The position numbers were made by a program, and so were the translations under genes. The notes beneath the pieces are model-generated. The model worked only from the letters and a program-made list of their open reading frames with translations, was not told the DNA's origin and did no database searches. Of a stretch of DNA of 64,000 bases, positions 37,571-46,379 are shown one piece after another (positions within the stretch are counted from its first letter, which is position 1; the number at the start of each line of letters is the position of its first letter). Source of the stretch: an uncultured Eubacterium sp. (lineage in GTDB: Bacteria; Bacillota; Clostridia; Lachnospirales; Lachnospiraceae); assembly GCA_947642745.1 (NCBI GenBank), contig CANRTU010000004.1:35307-99306 (forward strand). The letters run 5' to 3'.

Positions 37571-38632
37571 ATGATTTATATACGTGGAAATGACGAAAGA
37601 GCAGAAAAGCTGCGCCATTATCTGGTTAAATTTGATCAGAATATTCTGACGCTTGGGAATGGTGAAACTGGTATGAAATATGCAGTCATGGATTATTTTG
37701 AGAATGAGGAAAACGTGTCTTTTTACATTCCGGGGGATTACAGTAGAAAAACTATCCGGGAAATGCTCAATGATTTAGAAAATCGTGGAGTGAAGAATTC
37801 CGCTATACACATTCTGGATATTCAAAAGGATAAAAGTTATAGTGTAGAAAGTTTTCAGAAGTTCAGTCTGGATTATCTGGAATATCATGTTTGCGATCAT
37901 TGTAATTTGAAATGTTCTGGCTGTTCACATTTTTCATCTTTAGTAAGTGGAGAAGTATTTACTGATTTTGAACTCTGGAAAAGAGATATGGAAAGATTAC
38001 ATAATCTGATACCACAGATTGATTTAATCAGGATATTAGGGGGTGAGCCGTTACTGCATCGGGAATTATCTAAATTTATAATAGAGACCAGGCAGATGTA
38101 TCCGGATGCAAATATAGTAATGACAACAAACGGTTTGCTGATTCCTAAGATGAATAGCAGTCTGATTCAGACATTAAAAGAGATGGAAATCACAGTTGAG
38201 CTGACATTATATCAACCGTTGGTAGCTGCGGGACACGAGTTATTAGAGTTTTTAAGAGATAATGATTTGAATTATGTGGTATTAATGCACGGAGTAGCTG
38301 AGTTTGACAGGATATTGCTGAAAAGGCCGGTATATACAGCTTTGGAGGCGAAAAAAAGATGTCTGGATAGTTGTGTGGAATTTAGGAATGGAAGGCTGTT
38401 TCAGTGTCCGGTAGCGGCATTTCTGCCATATTACAATAAATATTATAATGCTGAACTACCGGAAGAAACAGGATTGGATATTTATGAACAATTATCTGAG
38501 AAAGAAATCAGGGACTATTTGCAGCGTCCTATTGAATTGTGCAAATATTGTGCGATTCCCGTTGATACCAGAAAAAAATTTAAGTGGAGAAAAATTCAGG
38601 AGTCCGAAAATGACTGGGTGCTTTTGAATTAA
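37571..38632 (+). CDS. radical-SAM protein with C-terminal cysteine-rich (SPASM-like) region
   Basis: 353 residues from ATG 37571, preceded by AAAAGGAA about 10 nt upstream. The open frame continues back to 37271 across the hairpin and is AT-rich and unlikely. Residues about 1-95 form a separate N-terminal domain. The 4Fe-4S motif is CNLKCSGC (with CDH just before), followed by LGGEPLLHRELSKF. Extra cysteines in CLDSC, FQCPVAAF and CKYC suggest an auxiliary cluster. Radical-SAM enzymes of this CNLKCxGCSHF type occur in polysaccharide loci; the reaction is unknown. Confidence 0.75.
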   Translation: MIYIRGNDERAEKLRHYLVKFDQNILTLGNGETGMKYAVMDYFENEENVSFYIPGDYSRKTIREMLNDLENRGVKNSAIHILDIQKDKSYSVESFQKFSLDYLEYHVCDHCNLKCSGCSHFSSLVSGEVFTDFELWKRDMERLHNLIPQIDLIRILGGEPLLHRELSKFIIETRQMYPDANIVMTTNGLLIPKMNSSLIQTLKEMEITVELTLYQPLVAAGHELLEFLRDNDLNYVVLMHGVAEFDRILLKRPVYTALEAKKRCLDSCVEFRNGRLFQCPVAAFLPYYNKYYNAELPEETGLDIYEQLSEKEIRDYLQRPIELCKYCAIPVDTRKKFKWRKIQESENDWVLLN

Positions 38633-38730
38633 TTTTGCAAAGAAATAAAATGATTATACAAGAATGATTACAAATTAGGGCGTGTTTGGATATTTTGAAT
38701 GTTTTTATAAGAGATTAAAAGGAGTAATCT

Positions 38731-39342
38731 ATGGGACGGATATATGGCTATTTACGTATCCGGTTTTCTGGGCAGGATGCGGATAATCAGGTTATCACGA
38801 TGCGGGAAATGCAGGTGCCGGAAAAAGATATTTTCATAGACAGGCAGGAACAGTATGATGATAGCTGTAAGGAATATCAGAAATTGCTGCAAAAGCTGAA
38901 AGCAAATGATCTGTTATATATTAAAAGTCTGAATGATCTGGGCGCGGATTACCGGGAAATCGGACAGCAATGGAGGACACTGACAAAAGAAAAACATGCA
39001 GACGTAGTTGTATTGGATATGCCTCAGGTAGATACAAGGCGGGGGAAAACGCAGTTTGATACACTTGTAGCGGATATTGTGCAGTCTATGCTGGAGTATG
39101 TTCCGGACGCTGAATGGTCTGTGAGAAAGCAAAAGCAAAGGGATGGAATTGCACGTGCGAAAAGACGTGGCGTACAGTTCGGCAGGCCTGAACTGCCAAT
39201 GCCTGAGAATTTTGACCAGATTTATAGTATATGGCGAAAAAAAGAGATCAATGGAGAAAAAGCTGCAAAAATGTGTCATATGTCAAAGGCAAATTTTTAT
39301 AAGAAAGCACGTGAACGGAAGATGTTTGAAGAGATAAATTAA
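38731..39342 (+). CDS. serine-recombinase-like protein, catalytically degenerate
   Basis: 203 residues, full length for a DNA invertase/resolvase: RIYGYLRIRFSGQDADNQ at the start, VVVLDMPQVDTRRGKTQFDTLVADIV in the middle, RDGIARAKRRGVQFGRP and a C-terminal helix-turn-helix (GEKAAKMCHMSKANFYKKA). The catalytic Ser of YxRVSS is replaced by Arg, and the arginines of the DRLGR motif are gone (SLNDLGADYREI). It should not be able to cut DNA, but the DNA-binding end looks intact. A regulatory role is a reasonable inference. ATG with AAAGGAG upstream. Confidence 0.75.
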   Translation: MGRIYGYLRIRFSGQDADNQVITMREMQVPEKDIFIDRQEQYDDSCKEYQKLLQKLKANDLLYIKSLNDLGADYREIGQQWRTLTKEKHADVVVLDMPQVDTRRGKTQFDTLVADIVQSMLEYVPDAEWSVRKQKQRDGIARAKRRGVQFGRPELPMPENFDQIYSIWRKKEINGEKAAKMCHMSKANFYKKARERKMFEEIN

Positions 39343-39567
39343 GTCCAATACAGACAGATTGATGTTTTTAAATGCCAGCCGGATACATATTGAATTTAGG
39401 AGGTTTATTCTGCAGGCGAAGACGATAGGATTTTTAATAGAAGAGTAGTTTTGTTATATTTACGAAAGTTAAGCTTTGCCAGATTTATCGCCCATATATG
39501 CCTGCGAACGCCAATGTATCTGGAAATCTTTTTTGTTTGCGGGGTATAACGGAATTGTTTTTGAAAG

Positions 39568-40947
39568 GTGGAGAATGTGGAAAGATGTAAGAAGAACGAT
39601 TTTCTGGAAGCAGTGGAAACTTTAATCCGGGCTAATGATTTAATCGGTGGCGCAGCGTTTGAAAATCTGCTGGGCGCAACAGATGTTCTTGTTTTGTGTC
39701 AGGAATCTGCAGTCTGGATGGGAACATATTTTGAAGAATTGGATGGAGAATATGGATCACTGATAAAAATATTGGAGGATTACTGTGAAGATATTTATCA
39801 GATAAATGTACACTGTTCAGATGAAAACCGGTGCAGAAAATTAATAAAGAAAATAAGAAAACAGCTGACGTTGCTGCAAAATATGATTATATCTGAGATA
39901 CCGGATGATAAAAAGGAAGTTGTGTTTTTACCGTATAAGGCGAGTATGTGGGATTCACTGGAAAGTATATGGAAAGCAGCAGAGGAAGATGAGAGTACAG
40001 ATACATATGTAATTCCGATTCCATATTATGATAAAAATCCAGACGGAAGTTTTCGGGAAAGACATTATGAGGGAAATCTTTATCCTGATTATGTTCCAAT
40101 TACAATGTATGATGAATATGATTTTGAAGTAAGACGACCTGATGTGATATTTATACATAATCCATATGATGAAGGAAATTATGTGACAAGTGTGCACCCG
40201 TTTTTTTATTCCAGGAATTTGAAACAATATACAGATAAGCTTATATATGTTCCTTATTTTGTTTTGGGAGATATTGATCCTGAAAATCAGGAAGCAGTTG
40301 ATGGAATGAAACAATTTTGTTTTCTTGCTGGCGTAGTATATTCTCATAAAGTCATTGTACAGTCAGAAAAAATGCGTCAGATTTATGTGAATGAATATAT
40401 AAAAGCGGCACAGGATGCCGGATTATCCGGGGAACATGTAGACAGAAATTTTTTGGAAAAAAAAATATTGGGGTTTGGATCACCGAAAGTAGACAAAGTT
40501 GTAAATACAAGGAAATCAGATATAGAAATTCCGGAAGAATGGATGAAAATTATCAGAAAGCCGGATGGAAGCTGGAAAAAGATTGTTTTGTATAATACGG
40601 GCATTACTGCATTACTGCAACACAATGAACAGATGCTTGCAAAAATGAAAGATGTATTTCACACGTTTTGTGAAAATAGAGATGAGATTGCATTGTTTTG
40701 GCGGCCACATCCATTGATTGAAAGTACGTTAACTTCTATGCGACCGCAATTGTGGGAATCGTATAAAAAAATAAAAAATCAATATCTGGAAGAAGGCTGG
40801 GGAATTTATGATGATACAGCGAATCTGGACAGGGCAATTGAAATGAGTGACGCATATTATGGGGATCACAGCAGTGTGGTGCGTTTATACCAGGAAACGA
40901 ATAAACCTGTGATAATACAAAATATAAATGTAGACAATAAGTTTTAA
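39568..40947 (+). CDS. putative glycosyltransferase/glycerophosphotransferase-like protein
   Basis: 459 residues. GTG 39568 or GTG 39577 is the start; AAAGGTGGAG overlaps the first, so the second is a little better placed. A helical N-terminal region (1-110) precedes a GT-B-like part: EVVFLPYKASMWDSLESIWKAA, DVIFIHNPYDEGNYVTSV, KKIVLYNTGITALL, ALFWRPHPLIEST and GIYDDTANLDRAIEMSDAYYGDHSSVVRL. The final block resembles CDP-glycerol glycerophosphotransferases and capsule synthesis enzymes. Likely transfers a glycosyl or glycerophosphate group; donor unknown. Confidence 0.55.
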   Translation: MENVERCKKNDFLEAVETLIRANDLIGGAAFENLLGATDVLVLCQESAVWMGTYFEELDGEYGSLIKILEDYCEDIYQINVHCSDENRCRKLIKKIRKQLTLLQNMIISEIPDDKKEVVFLPYKASMWDSLESIWKAAEEDESTDTYVIPIPYYDKNPDGSFRERHYEGNLYPDYVPITMYDEYDFEVRRPDVIFIHNPYDEGNYVTSVHPFFYSRNLKQYTDKLIYVPYFVLGDIDPENQEAVDGMKQFCFLAGVVYSHKVIVQSEKMRQIYVNEYIKAAQDAGLSGEHVDRNFLEKKILGFGSPKVDKVVNTRKSDIEIPEEWMKIIRKPDGSWKKIVLYNTGITALLQHNEQMLAKMKDVFHTFCENRDEIALFWRPHPLIESTLTSMRPQLWESYKKIKNQYLEEGWGIYDDTANLDRAIEMSDAYYGDHSSVVRLYQETNKPVIIQNINVDNKF

Positions 40948-41008
40948 TTATAGTGAAAACAACATTATTTGGCCGTTGTCATGCAGGTTTTATAAGGAGA
41001 ATAGTAGA

Positions 41009-41986
41009 ATGTTAACTGATAAAACAATACTGGTTACAGGTGGAACAGGTTCTTTTGGGAATCATTTTACAAACTATGTGTTAAAGAATTATAGGCCAAA
41101 AAAAATAATCATTTATTCCAGAGATGAGTATAAACAATTTAATATGGCAAATAAGTTTAAAGAATATGAAGATGTAATGCGTTTTTTTATTGGAGATGTC
41201 AGGGATAAGGAACGTTTGCTCAGGGCTTTACACGAGGTGGATTATGTAGTGCATGCTGCGGCGCTAAAGCAGGTTCCTGCGTGTGAATATAATCCAATTG
41301 AAGCTGTAAAGACAAATATAGACGGTGCAATGAATATAGTAAATGCGGTTTTAGATACACCGGGAGTAAAGCGGGTTGTTGCGTTGTCTACGGATAAAGC
41401 AGTAAACCCTGTTAATTTGTATGGTGGTACGAAACTGGTTTCGGACAAGCTTTTTATTGCCGCAAATGCATATTCAGGTACAAAAGATGTACGATTTGCA
41501 GTTGTTCGCTATGGAAACGTAGCTGGGAGCAGAGGATCAGTTATTCCGTTTTTCAGGCAGATTATTGATCATGGCGGAAAAGAACTTCCAATTACAGATT
41601 ACCGGATGACGAGATTCTGGATTAGTCTGGAAGAAGGGGTGGAACTGGTGATTAAAGCATTGAGAGAAGCTAATGGAGGAGAAACATTTATTTCCAGGAT
41701 ACCCTCTTTTAAAATTACGGATCTGGCCCAGGCAATGCTGCCGGGGTGTGAGATGCCGGAAGTTGGAATACGTGAGGGAGAGAAGCTGCACGAAGTCATG
41801 ATAACGGCTGAGGATTCGGCCATGACATATGAATATGAAAAGCATTATATTATTTATCCGAATTATAAATGGTGGAAAAAAGAAAGAATGTTTCCGGGCG
41901 GTAAAAAAGTAGAACCGGGATTTGAGTACAGTTCAGGAAATAATACCCAGTGGCTTAATTTGGAAGAAATTCAGAAACTTTTATAG
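41009..41986 (+). CDS. pseB: UDP-N-acetylglucosamine 4,6-dehydratase (inverting)
   Basis: 325 residues from ATG 41009 with AAGGAG upstream. The extended short-chain dehydrogenase fold has TGGTGSFG and YGGTK (YxxxK). The whole protein follows PseB of Helicobacter: IIIYSRDEYKQFNMANKF, FFIGDVRDKERLLRAL, HAAALKQVPACEYNP, FRQIIDHGGKELPITDYRMTRFWI, IREGEKLHEVMI and the ending FEYSSGNNTQWL. It makes UDP-2-acetamido-2,6-dideoxy-L-arabino-4-hexulose, the first step toward pseudaminic acid. Confidence 0.9.
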   Translation: MLTDKTILVTGGTGSFGNHFTNYVLKNYRPKKIIIYSRDEYKQFNMANKFKEYEDVMRFFIGDVRDKERLLRALHEVDYVVHAAALKQVPACEYNPIEAVKTNIDGAMNIVNAVLDTPGVKRVVALSTDKAVNPVNLYGGTKLVSDKLFIAANAYSGTKDVRFAVVRYGNVAGSRGSVIPFFRQIIDHGGKELPITDYRMTRFWISLEEGVELVIKALREANGGETFISRIPSFKITDLAQAMLPGCEMPEVGIREGEKLHEVMITAEDSAMTYEYEKHYIIYPNYKWWKKERMFPGGKKVEPGFEYSSGNNTQWLNLEEIQKLL

Positions 41987-42084
41987 TATGAGCAAACAGC
42001 AGTGTTTGAACAAATATATTTTCACAAATAGAAAGCAGTATATGGTTATTATAAAAGTTTTGGGATAAGAGGGAGAGGTTTATA

Positions 42085-43097
42085 GTGAATAAGTTTGGAA
42101 AGTCACTGGATGATATATTTAAAATAAAGAAGAATTTTCTGACAGAAAATAATTCACTGTTAGTGAATCAAAATGAAATTGCGCGTGTTTATAATATGCA
42201 GCCTGAAAGAGAATTTTGTGTGGTTTGTGGAAAAAAGTTAGATAGGAATGTCTGTTTTGAGAGTCACAATGTGAAATATTGTATCTGTGCGGTGTGCGGT
42301 CATGTAAATGGTATACATATGGATACAAAAGAGTTTGCTGATAAAGTTTATATACAACAGGATTATGGTAAAAATTACCGTGCGGAACATACACAGTATC
42401 AGGAAAGAATAGAAAAAATATATAAACCCAAAGTTGATTTTCTGATAGAGGCATTAGGGGGGGGTATGCTAAAAACAGTATGCTTTTAGATGTGGGAGCC
42501 GGAAGCGGTTATTTTGTTGCGGCAGCAGTACAGGAGGGGATAAATGGAAAGGGTGTGGAAATATCTCCCCAGCAGGTTGCATATGGAAACAGACATATTG
42601 GAAAAGAGGTTGTAGACTGTATAAAACCGGATGAATTAAAAGAAGTGATTGGGAATACCAGGGCGAATATATTGTCTGCAATCGGAGTTTTGGAGCATTT
42701 AAGCAATTTGAGGGAAATATTGCAGGCGATTGCGGAGAACCATAATGTTAAGTATCTTTACTGTTCACTGCCTATGTTTTCTGTGTCTGTAATTCTGGAA
42801 GCAATGAGTCAGAACTGCTTTAACAGGCAGCTGGGAGGTGGACATACGCATTTGTTTACTAATCAGTCGGTAGAATATATGTGTAGTGAGTATGGCTGGA
42901 AGATAGAACATACGTGGAGATTTGGTGTAGATGTTATGGATTTTTACAGGATGATGGTGACGGCCATTGGTCAGAATGAAGTTCTTATGAACAGGATAAA
43001 TGCGGTTGATAAGTCAATTCTGGATGAGATTCAGCTTATTCTGGATAAGGCTGGGTTGTCTTCTGAAAAACATTATATTATAAAGACATGTAATTAA
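42085..43097 (+). pseudogene. SAM methyltransferase split by a frameshift at a poly-G tract (possibly phase-variable)
   Basis: Two overlapping frames, 42085-42489 and 42480-43097, together make one protein of about 337 residues. The first part has two CxxC pairs (FCVVCGKK and CICAVCGHV), probably zinc-binding. The second begins inside the SAM motif (LLDVGAGSGYF) and continues through a class I methyltransferase (VEISPQQ, GVLEHLSNLREIL). The break falls at eight G (42457-42464). Nine or six G would join the frames as LGGGYAKNSMLLDVGAG. Currently off, or a sequencing error. A sugar methyltransferase role is inferred from context. Confidence 0.75.
42457..42464 (+). repeat. homopolymer G(8) contingency-type tract
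   Basis: Eight consecutive G inside the methyltransferase coding region, the only such run in the island that I noticed, exactly where the reading frame is lost. Tracts of this kind change length by slipped-strand mispairing. Confidence 0.8.
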
Positions 43098-43156
43098 ACA
43101 GTATATGTTTCGTGTGGAAAGTATTGTAAACACAGATAAAGTGAAGAGTAGAAAGT

Positions 43157-43861
43157 ATGAATCATGTTGCGATTATAACTGCGAGAGGCGGCAGTAAGAG
43201 AATGCCTGGAAAAAATATAAAAAAATTTTGTGGAAAACCCATTCTGGCATATTCTATTGAAGCTGCACTGAAAAGCAGGTTGTTTGACGAAGTGATGGTA
43301 TCAACAGATAGTGATGAAATTGCGCAGCTGGGAATAGAATATGGGGCAAAAGTTCCATTTCGAAGAAAGAAAGATACATCGGATGATTTTGCGACAACAA
43401 GTGATGTTTTGCTGGAAGTGCTTGGTGAGTATGAAAAAAGAGGCCAAAATCCGGAGCTGGCCTGCTGTATTTATCCGACAGCGCCTTTTGTGACGGCAGA
43501 GCGTTTAAGAGAGGCGGAAAAAATATTACGGAATACAGATGCGGATATTGTGAAGCCGGTCGTTGCATTTTCGTATCCGCCTCAGCGTGGTGTTATAAGA
43601 AAACCGGATGGAAGTATTGAAATGTTATTGCCGCAGTATATGGATGCAAGATCACAGGATTTAGAAAAGATTTATCATGATTGTGGACAGTTTTATTTTT
43701 TCAGGGTTTCAAGGTTTAAAGTAAACCGGAATATCATGTCTGGAAAAATGATGCCGGTTATATTGTCAGAGTTGGAGATGCAGGATATTGACAATGAATC
43801 GGATTGGAGAATAGCAGAGATGAAGTATAAGTTGTTTGTGGAACAGGAGCGGCTGGGATAA
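43157..43861 (+). CDS. pseF: nonulosonic acid (pseudaminic acid-type) cytidylyltransferase
   Basis: 234 residues. The N-terminal nucleotide-binding motif is IITARGGSKRMPGKNIKKF, followed by VMVSTDSDEIAQLG, TSDVLLEVL, YPTAPFVTAERLREA and DIDNESDWRIAEMKYK. It matches CMP-sialic/pseudaminic acid synthetases, nearer to PseF than NeuA by the Y-P-T-A-P-F and PQRGVIRKPDGSIEML stretches. It activates the nonulosonic acid with CTP. Next to PseI and PseB, which supports the assignment. Confidence 0.85.
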   Translation: MNHVAIITARGGSKRMPGKNIKKFCGKPILAYSIEAALKSRLFDEVMVSTDSDEIAQLGIEYGAKVPFRRKKDTSDDFATTSDVLLEVLGEYEKRGQNPELACCIYPTAPFVTAERLREAEKILRNTDADIVKPVVAFSYPPQRGVIRKPDGSIEMLLPQYMDARSQDLEKIYHDCGQFYFFRVSRFKVNRNIMSGKMMPVILSELEMQDIDNESDWRIAEMKYKLFVEQERLG

Positions 43862-43862
43862 A

Positions 43863-44774
43863 ATGATGCAGCGGAAAATGAGAATTTATATTACAGGAAT
43901 AGCCGGTATGCTTGGTTATGGAATTGTACAGGAACTGAAAGAAAAAACGGTTATTTTTGGAAATGATATAGTGGATATAGTCATTCCCGGATTGTCTTAT
44001 ACCACAGTATCGTTGTTTGATATGCCGGCAGTTGAACAGGACATTTTAGAAAAAAGGATAGATATACTGGTTCATACAGCGGCTATGGTGAGCGTAGATG
44101 GTTGTGAGGAAAATCCAGAGGCTGCAGAGAAAATAAATACATGTGTGACAGCAGAACTGTCTGAACTTTGTAAGAAACACCGGATTAAGATGGTCTATAT
44201 TTCTACGGATGCCGTGTTTGACGGTGAAGATTCCAGACTATATACAGAAGAAGATAAGGTGAATCCGCTTAATGTGTATGGCAGAACAAAGCTGAACGGG
44301 GAAGCGGCGGTTTTAAAATATCCGGAAAATCTTGTGTTTCGGACAAATATTTATGGAATTAATATACAAAAAAAGCTGGGATTTGGCGAATGGGTCAGTC
44401 ATTCACTAATAGAAGGAAAAACACTGCATATGTTTACGGATATAGATTTTTCTCCAATACTGGTGAATGAACTGGCAGAACTGATCTATCAGGCATGTAG
44501 AAAAGATTTATCTGGTTTATATCATGCATGTGGGACAGGATGCATTACAAAGTATGATTTCGGAGTGAAATTGAAAGAAGTTTTTCATATTAAATCTGGT
44601 GAAATATGCCGGTCAGCAAGTGAGGAAGCAGGATTAAAGGCAAAACGTTCCAAACACAGGGGGATGTCTAACCGGAAACTTGCGGATGCGTTGCATATGG
44701 AGATCAGTACACCGGAAGAAAGTATTAAAAAGTTCTGCTATTTGTGCGGGAGAGAGGAAGCAGCGTGGAAATAA
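43863..44774 (+). CDS. RmlD-like NDP-sugar reductase
   Basis: 303 residues from ATG 43863, 1 bp after the pseF stop. It is a short-chain dehydrogenase: ITGIAGMLGYG (cofactor loop), HTAAMVSVDGCEENP, YISTDAVFDGED and YGRTK (YxxxK), like dTDP-4-dehydrorhamnose reductase. It probably reduces a 4-keto sugar nucleotide. In this locus the expected PseC aminotransferase is missing, so this enzyme may act on the PseB product instead, or on a different sugar. Its end overlaps the start of pseI. Confidence 0.8.
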   Translation: MMQRKMRIYITGIAGMLGYGIVQELKEKTVIFGNDIVDIVIPGLSYTTVSLFDMPAVEQDILEKRIDILVHTAAMVSVDGCEENPEAAEKINTCVTAELSELCKKHRIKMVYISTDAVFDGEDSRLYTEEDKVNPLNVYGRTKLNGEAAVLKYPENLVFRTNIYGINIQKKLGFGEWVSHSLIEGKTLHMFTDIDFSPILVNELAELIYQACRKDLSGLYHACGTGCITKYDFGVKLKEVFHIKSGEICRSASEEAGLKAKRSKHRGMSNRKLADALHMEISTPEESIKKFCYLCGREEAAWK

Positions 44775-45841
44775 AGATAGGAAACAGGAGGATATCAGAA
44801 GATTCTGAACCGTATTTTATTGCGGATATTGCAGCAAATCATGATGGTGATATCGAAAGGGGATACCGGTTGATTGAGCTGGCAAAGGAGGCAGGCGCCG
44901 ATGCTGCTAAATTTCAGAACTTTAAAGCAGAAACGATTGTGAGCAAATATGGTTTTGAAAGTCTGGGCACACAGTTATCACATCAGTCTTCGTGGAAAAA
45001 GACTGTATTTGATACCTACAAAGATGCAAGCCTGCCGGATATGTGGTCTGAAAAACTGAAAAGGAAATGTGATGAGGTCGGAATTGAATATATGACCAGT
45101 CCGTATGATTTTGTCTCTGTAGATATTGCGGATCAGTATGTGAATGCGTTTAAAATCGGATCTGGTGATATCACATGGCTGGAGATACTTGAATATATGG
45201 CTAAGAAAGGAAAGCCTGTGCTGCTTGCTACGGGAGCATCAGGGATAGAGGATGTAAAACGTGCGATGCAGACAGTCAGAAAGTATAATCAACAGATTGT
45301 GCTTATGCAGTGTAATACAAATTATACGGCTTCAGACACTAACTTTTCTTACATAAATTTAAATGTGCTGCGGAATTATCATGAATTATATCCAGATTGT
45401 ATTCTGGGATTGTCAGATCATACGTTTGGACATACAACGGTCCTTGGAGCGTATATGCTCGGTGCGCGTGTGTTTGAAAAACACTTTACAGATGACAATA
45501 ACAGAGTTGGTCCGGATCATAAATTTTCTATGAATCCGGATACATGGCGGCAGATGATATGCGCATGTAAAGAGCTCCGTGAAGCGCTCGGAGACGGAGT
45601 AAAAAAGATAGAAGAAAATGAGCAGGCTACGGTATCTATACAGCGCAGGGCATTTTATCTCCAAAATGATTTGAAAAAAGGAGATCTGATCAGGGCAGAA
45701 GATATCTACCCGCTTCGCCCGGTGAAAGAGGGTGCGGTATTGCCGTTTGAAAAGAATAAGATAGTAGGAAAAAGGCTTGTGACGGATAAGCAGAAAGATA
45801 AATGTCTGTATTGGAAGGATGTGGAAGATGCTGAAAGGTAA
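44765..45841 (+). CDS. pseI: nonulosonic acid synthase (PseI/NeuB family)
   Basis: 358 residues from GTG 44765, overlapping the reductase. The NeuB-type TIM barrel has PYFIADIAANHDGDIERG, GADAAKFQNFKAETI, FKIGSGDITWLEIL, LLATGASGIEDV, LGLSDHTFGH and ARVFEKHFTDD. A C-terminal SAF/antifreeze-like domain (RRAFYLQNDLKKGDLIRAEDI ... NKIVGKRLV) completes it. It condenses phosphoenolpyruvate with a six-carbon acetamido sugar. Which sugar depends on the upstream steps, and two usual Pse steps are absent here. Confidence 0.87.
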   Translation: MEIKIGNRRISEDSEPYFIADIAANHDGDIERGYRLIELAKEAGADAAKFQNFKAETIVSKYGFESLGTQLSHQSSWKKTVFDTYKDASLPDMWSEKLKRKCDEVGIEYMTSPYDFVSVDIADQYVNAFKIGSGDITWLEILEYMAKKGKPVLLATGASGIEDVKRAMQTVRKYNQQIVLMQCNTNYTASDTNFSYINLNVLRNYHELYPDCILGLSDHTFGHTTVLGAYMLGARVFEKHFTDDNNRVGPDHKFSMNPDTWRQMICACKELREALGDGVKKIEENEQATVSIQRRAFYLQNDLKKGDLIRAEDIYPLRPVKEGAVLPFEKNKIVGKRLVTDKQKDKCLYWKDVEDAER

Positions 45842-46370
45842 TCTGGTGTATTTGTGTGCGTTAGAGAGAGCGGATATGCCATTTTTAGCGGAGTGGAGAA
45901 ATCGGGCAGATTTTCGGAAATTTTTCCGGGAGTATCGTGAAATCAGTTCTGATATGCAAAACAGCTGGTATGAGAAAAAGGTTCTGGAGGATTCAAAAAC
46001 TATTATGTTTGCAATCCGGAGTGTTGAAAGTGATGAACTGCTAGGGTGTTGTGGTCTTTGCTATATTAACTGGGTTCATCGCAATGCTGATCTTTCCCTT
46101 TATATAGGTAAGGATTATGTTTATATAGATGATCAGGGATATGCGAAAGAAAGTTGCAGGCTTTTATTTGACTATGGATTTTTAGAACTTGGACTGGAGA
46201 AAATCTGGTCAGAATTGTATGAGTTTGATGAAAAGAAACTCATGCTGTATCAGAATCTGGGTATGCAAATTGATGGTGTATTGAGAAATCAGTATTATTA
46301 TGATGGGAAATGGTGGGATTCGAAGCTGCTTTCCATACTTGATGATGAATGGAAAAAGAAAGGGACATGA
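45828..46370 (+). CDS. GNAT acetyltransferase (PseH-like or RimJ-like)
   Basis: 180 residues from ATG 45828 (ATG 45819 is also possible), overlapping the end of pseI. The GNAT pattern is visible: LCALERADMPFLAEWRNR, MFAIRSVESDELLGCCGL, DLSLYIGKDYV, GYAKESCRLLFDYGFLELGLEKIWSELYEFD and NLGMQIDGVLRNQYY. In Pse loci such a protein acetylates the 4-amino sugar nucleotide (PseH). With no aminotransferase here, an O- or other N-acetylation is possible. Confidence 0.7.
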   Translation: MLKGNLVYLCALERADMPFLAEWRNRADFRKFFREYREISSDMQNSWYEKKVLEDSKTIMFAIRSVESDELLGCCGLCYINWVHRNADLSLYIGKDYVYIDDQGYAKESCRLLFDYGFLELGLEKIWSELYEFDEKKLMLYQNLGMQIDGVLRNQYYYDGKWWDSKLLSILDDEWKKKGT

Positions 46371-46379
46371 ATGTGATAT

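Noticed and set aside
38731..39342. Active invertase that mobilises or flips part of the island
   Set aside because: The catalytic Ser and both key arginines are replaced, and I found no inverted recombination sites flanking a segment.
42085..43097. Two separate genes at 42085 and 42480
   Set aside because: The second frame begins inside the SAM-binding motif and lacks a start signal; joining at the G run gives one normal methyltransferase.
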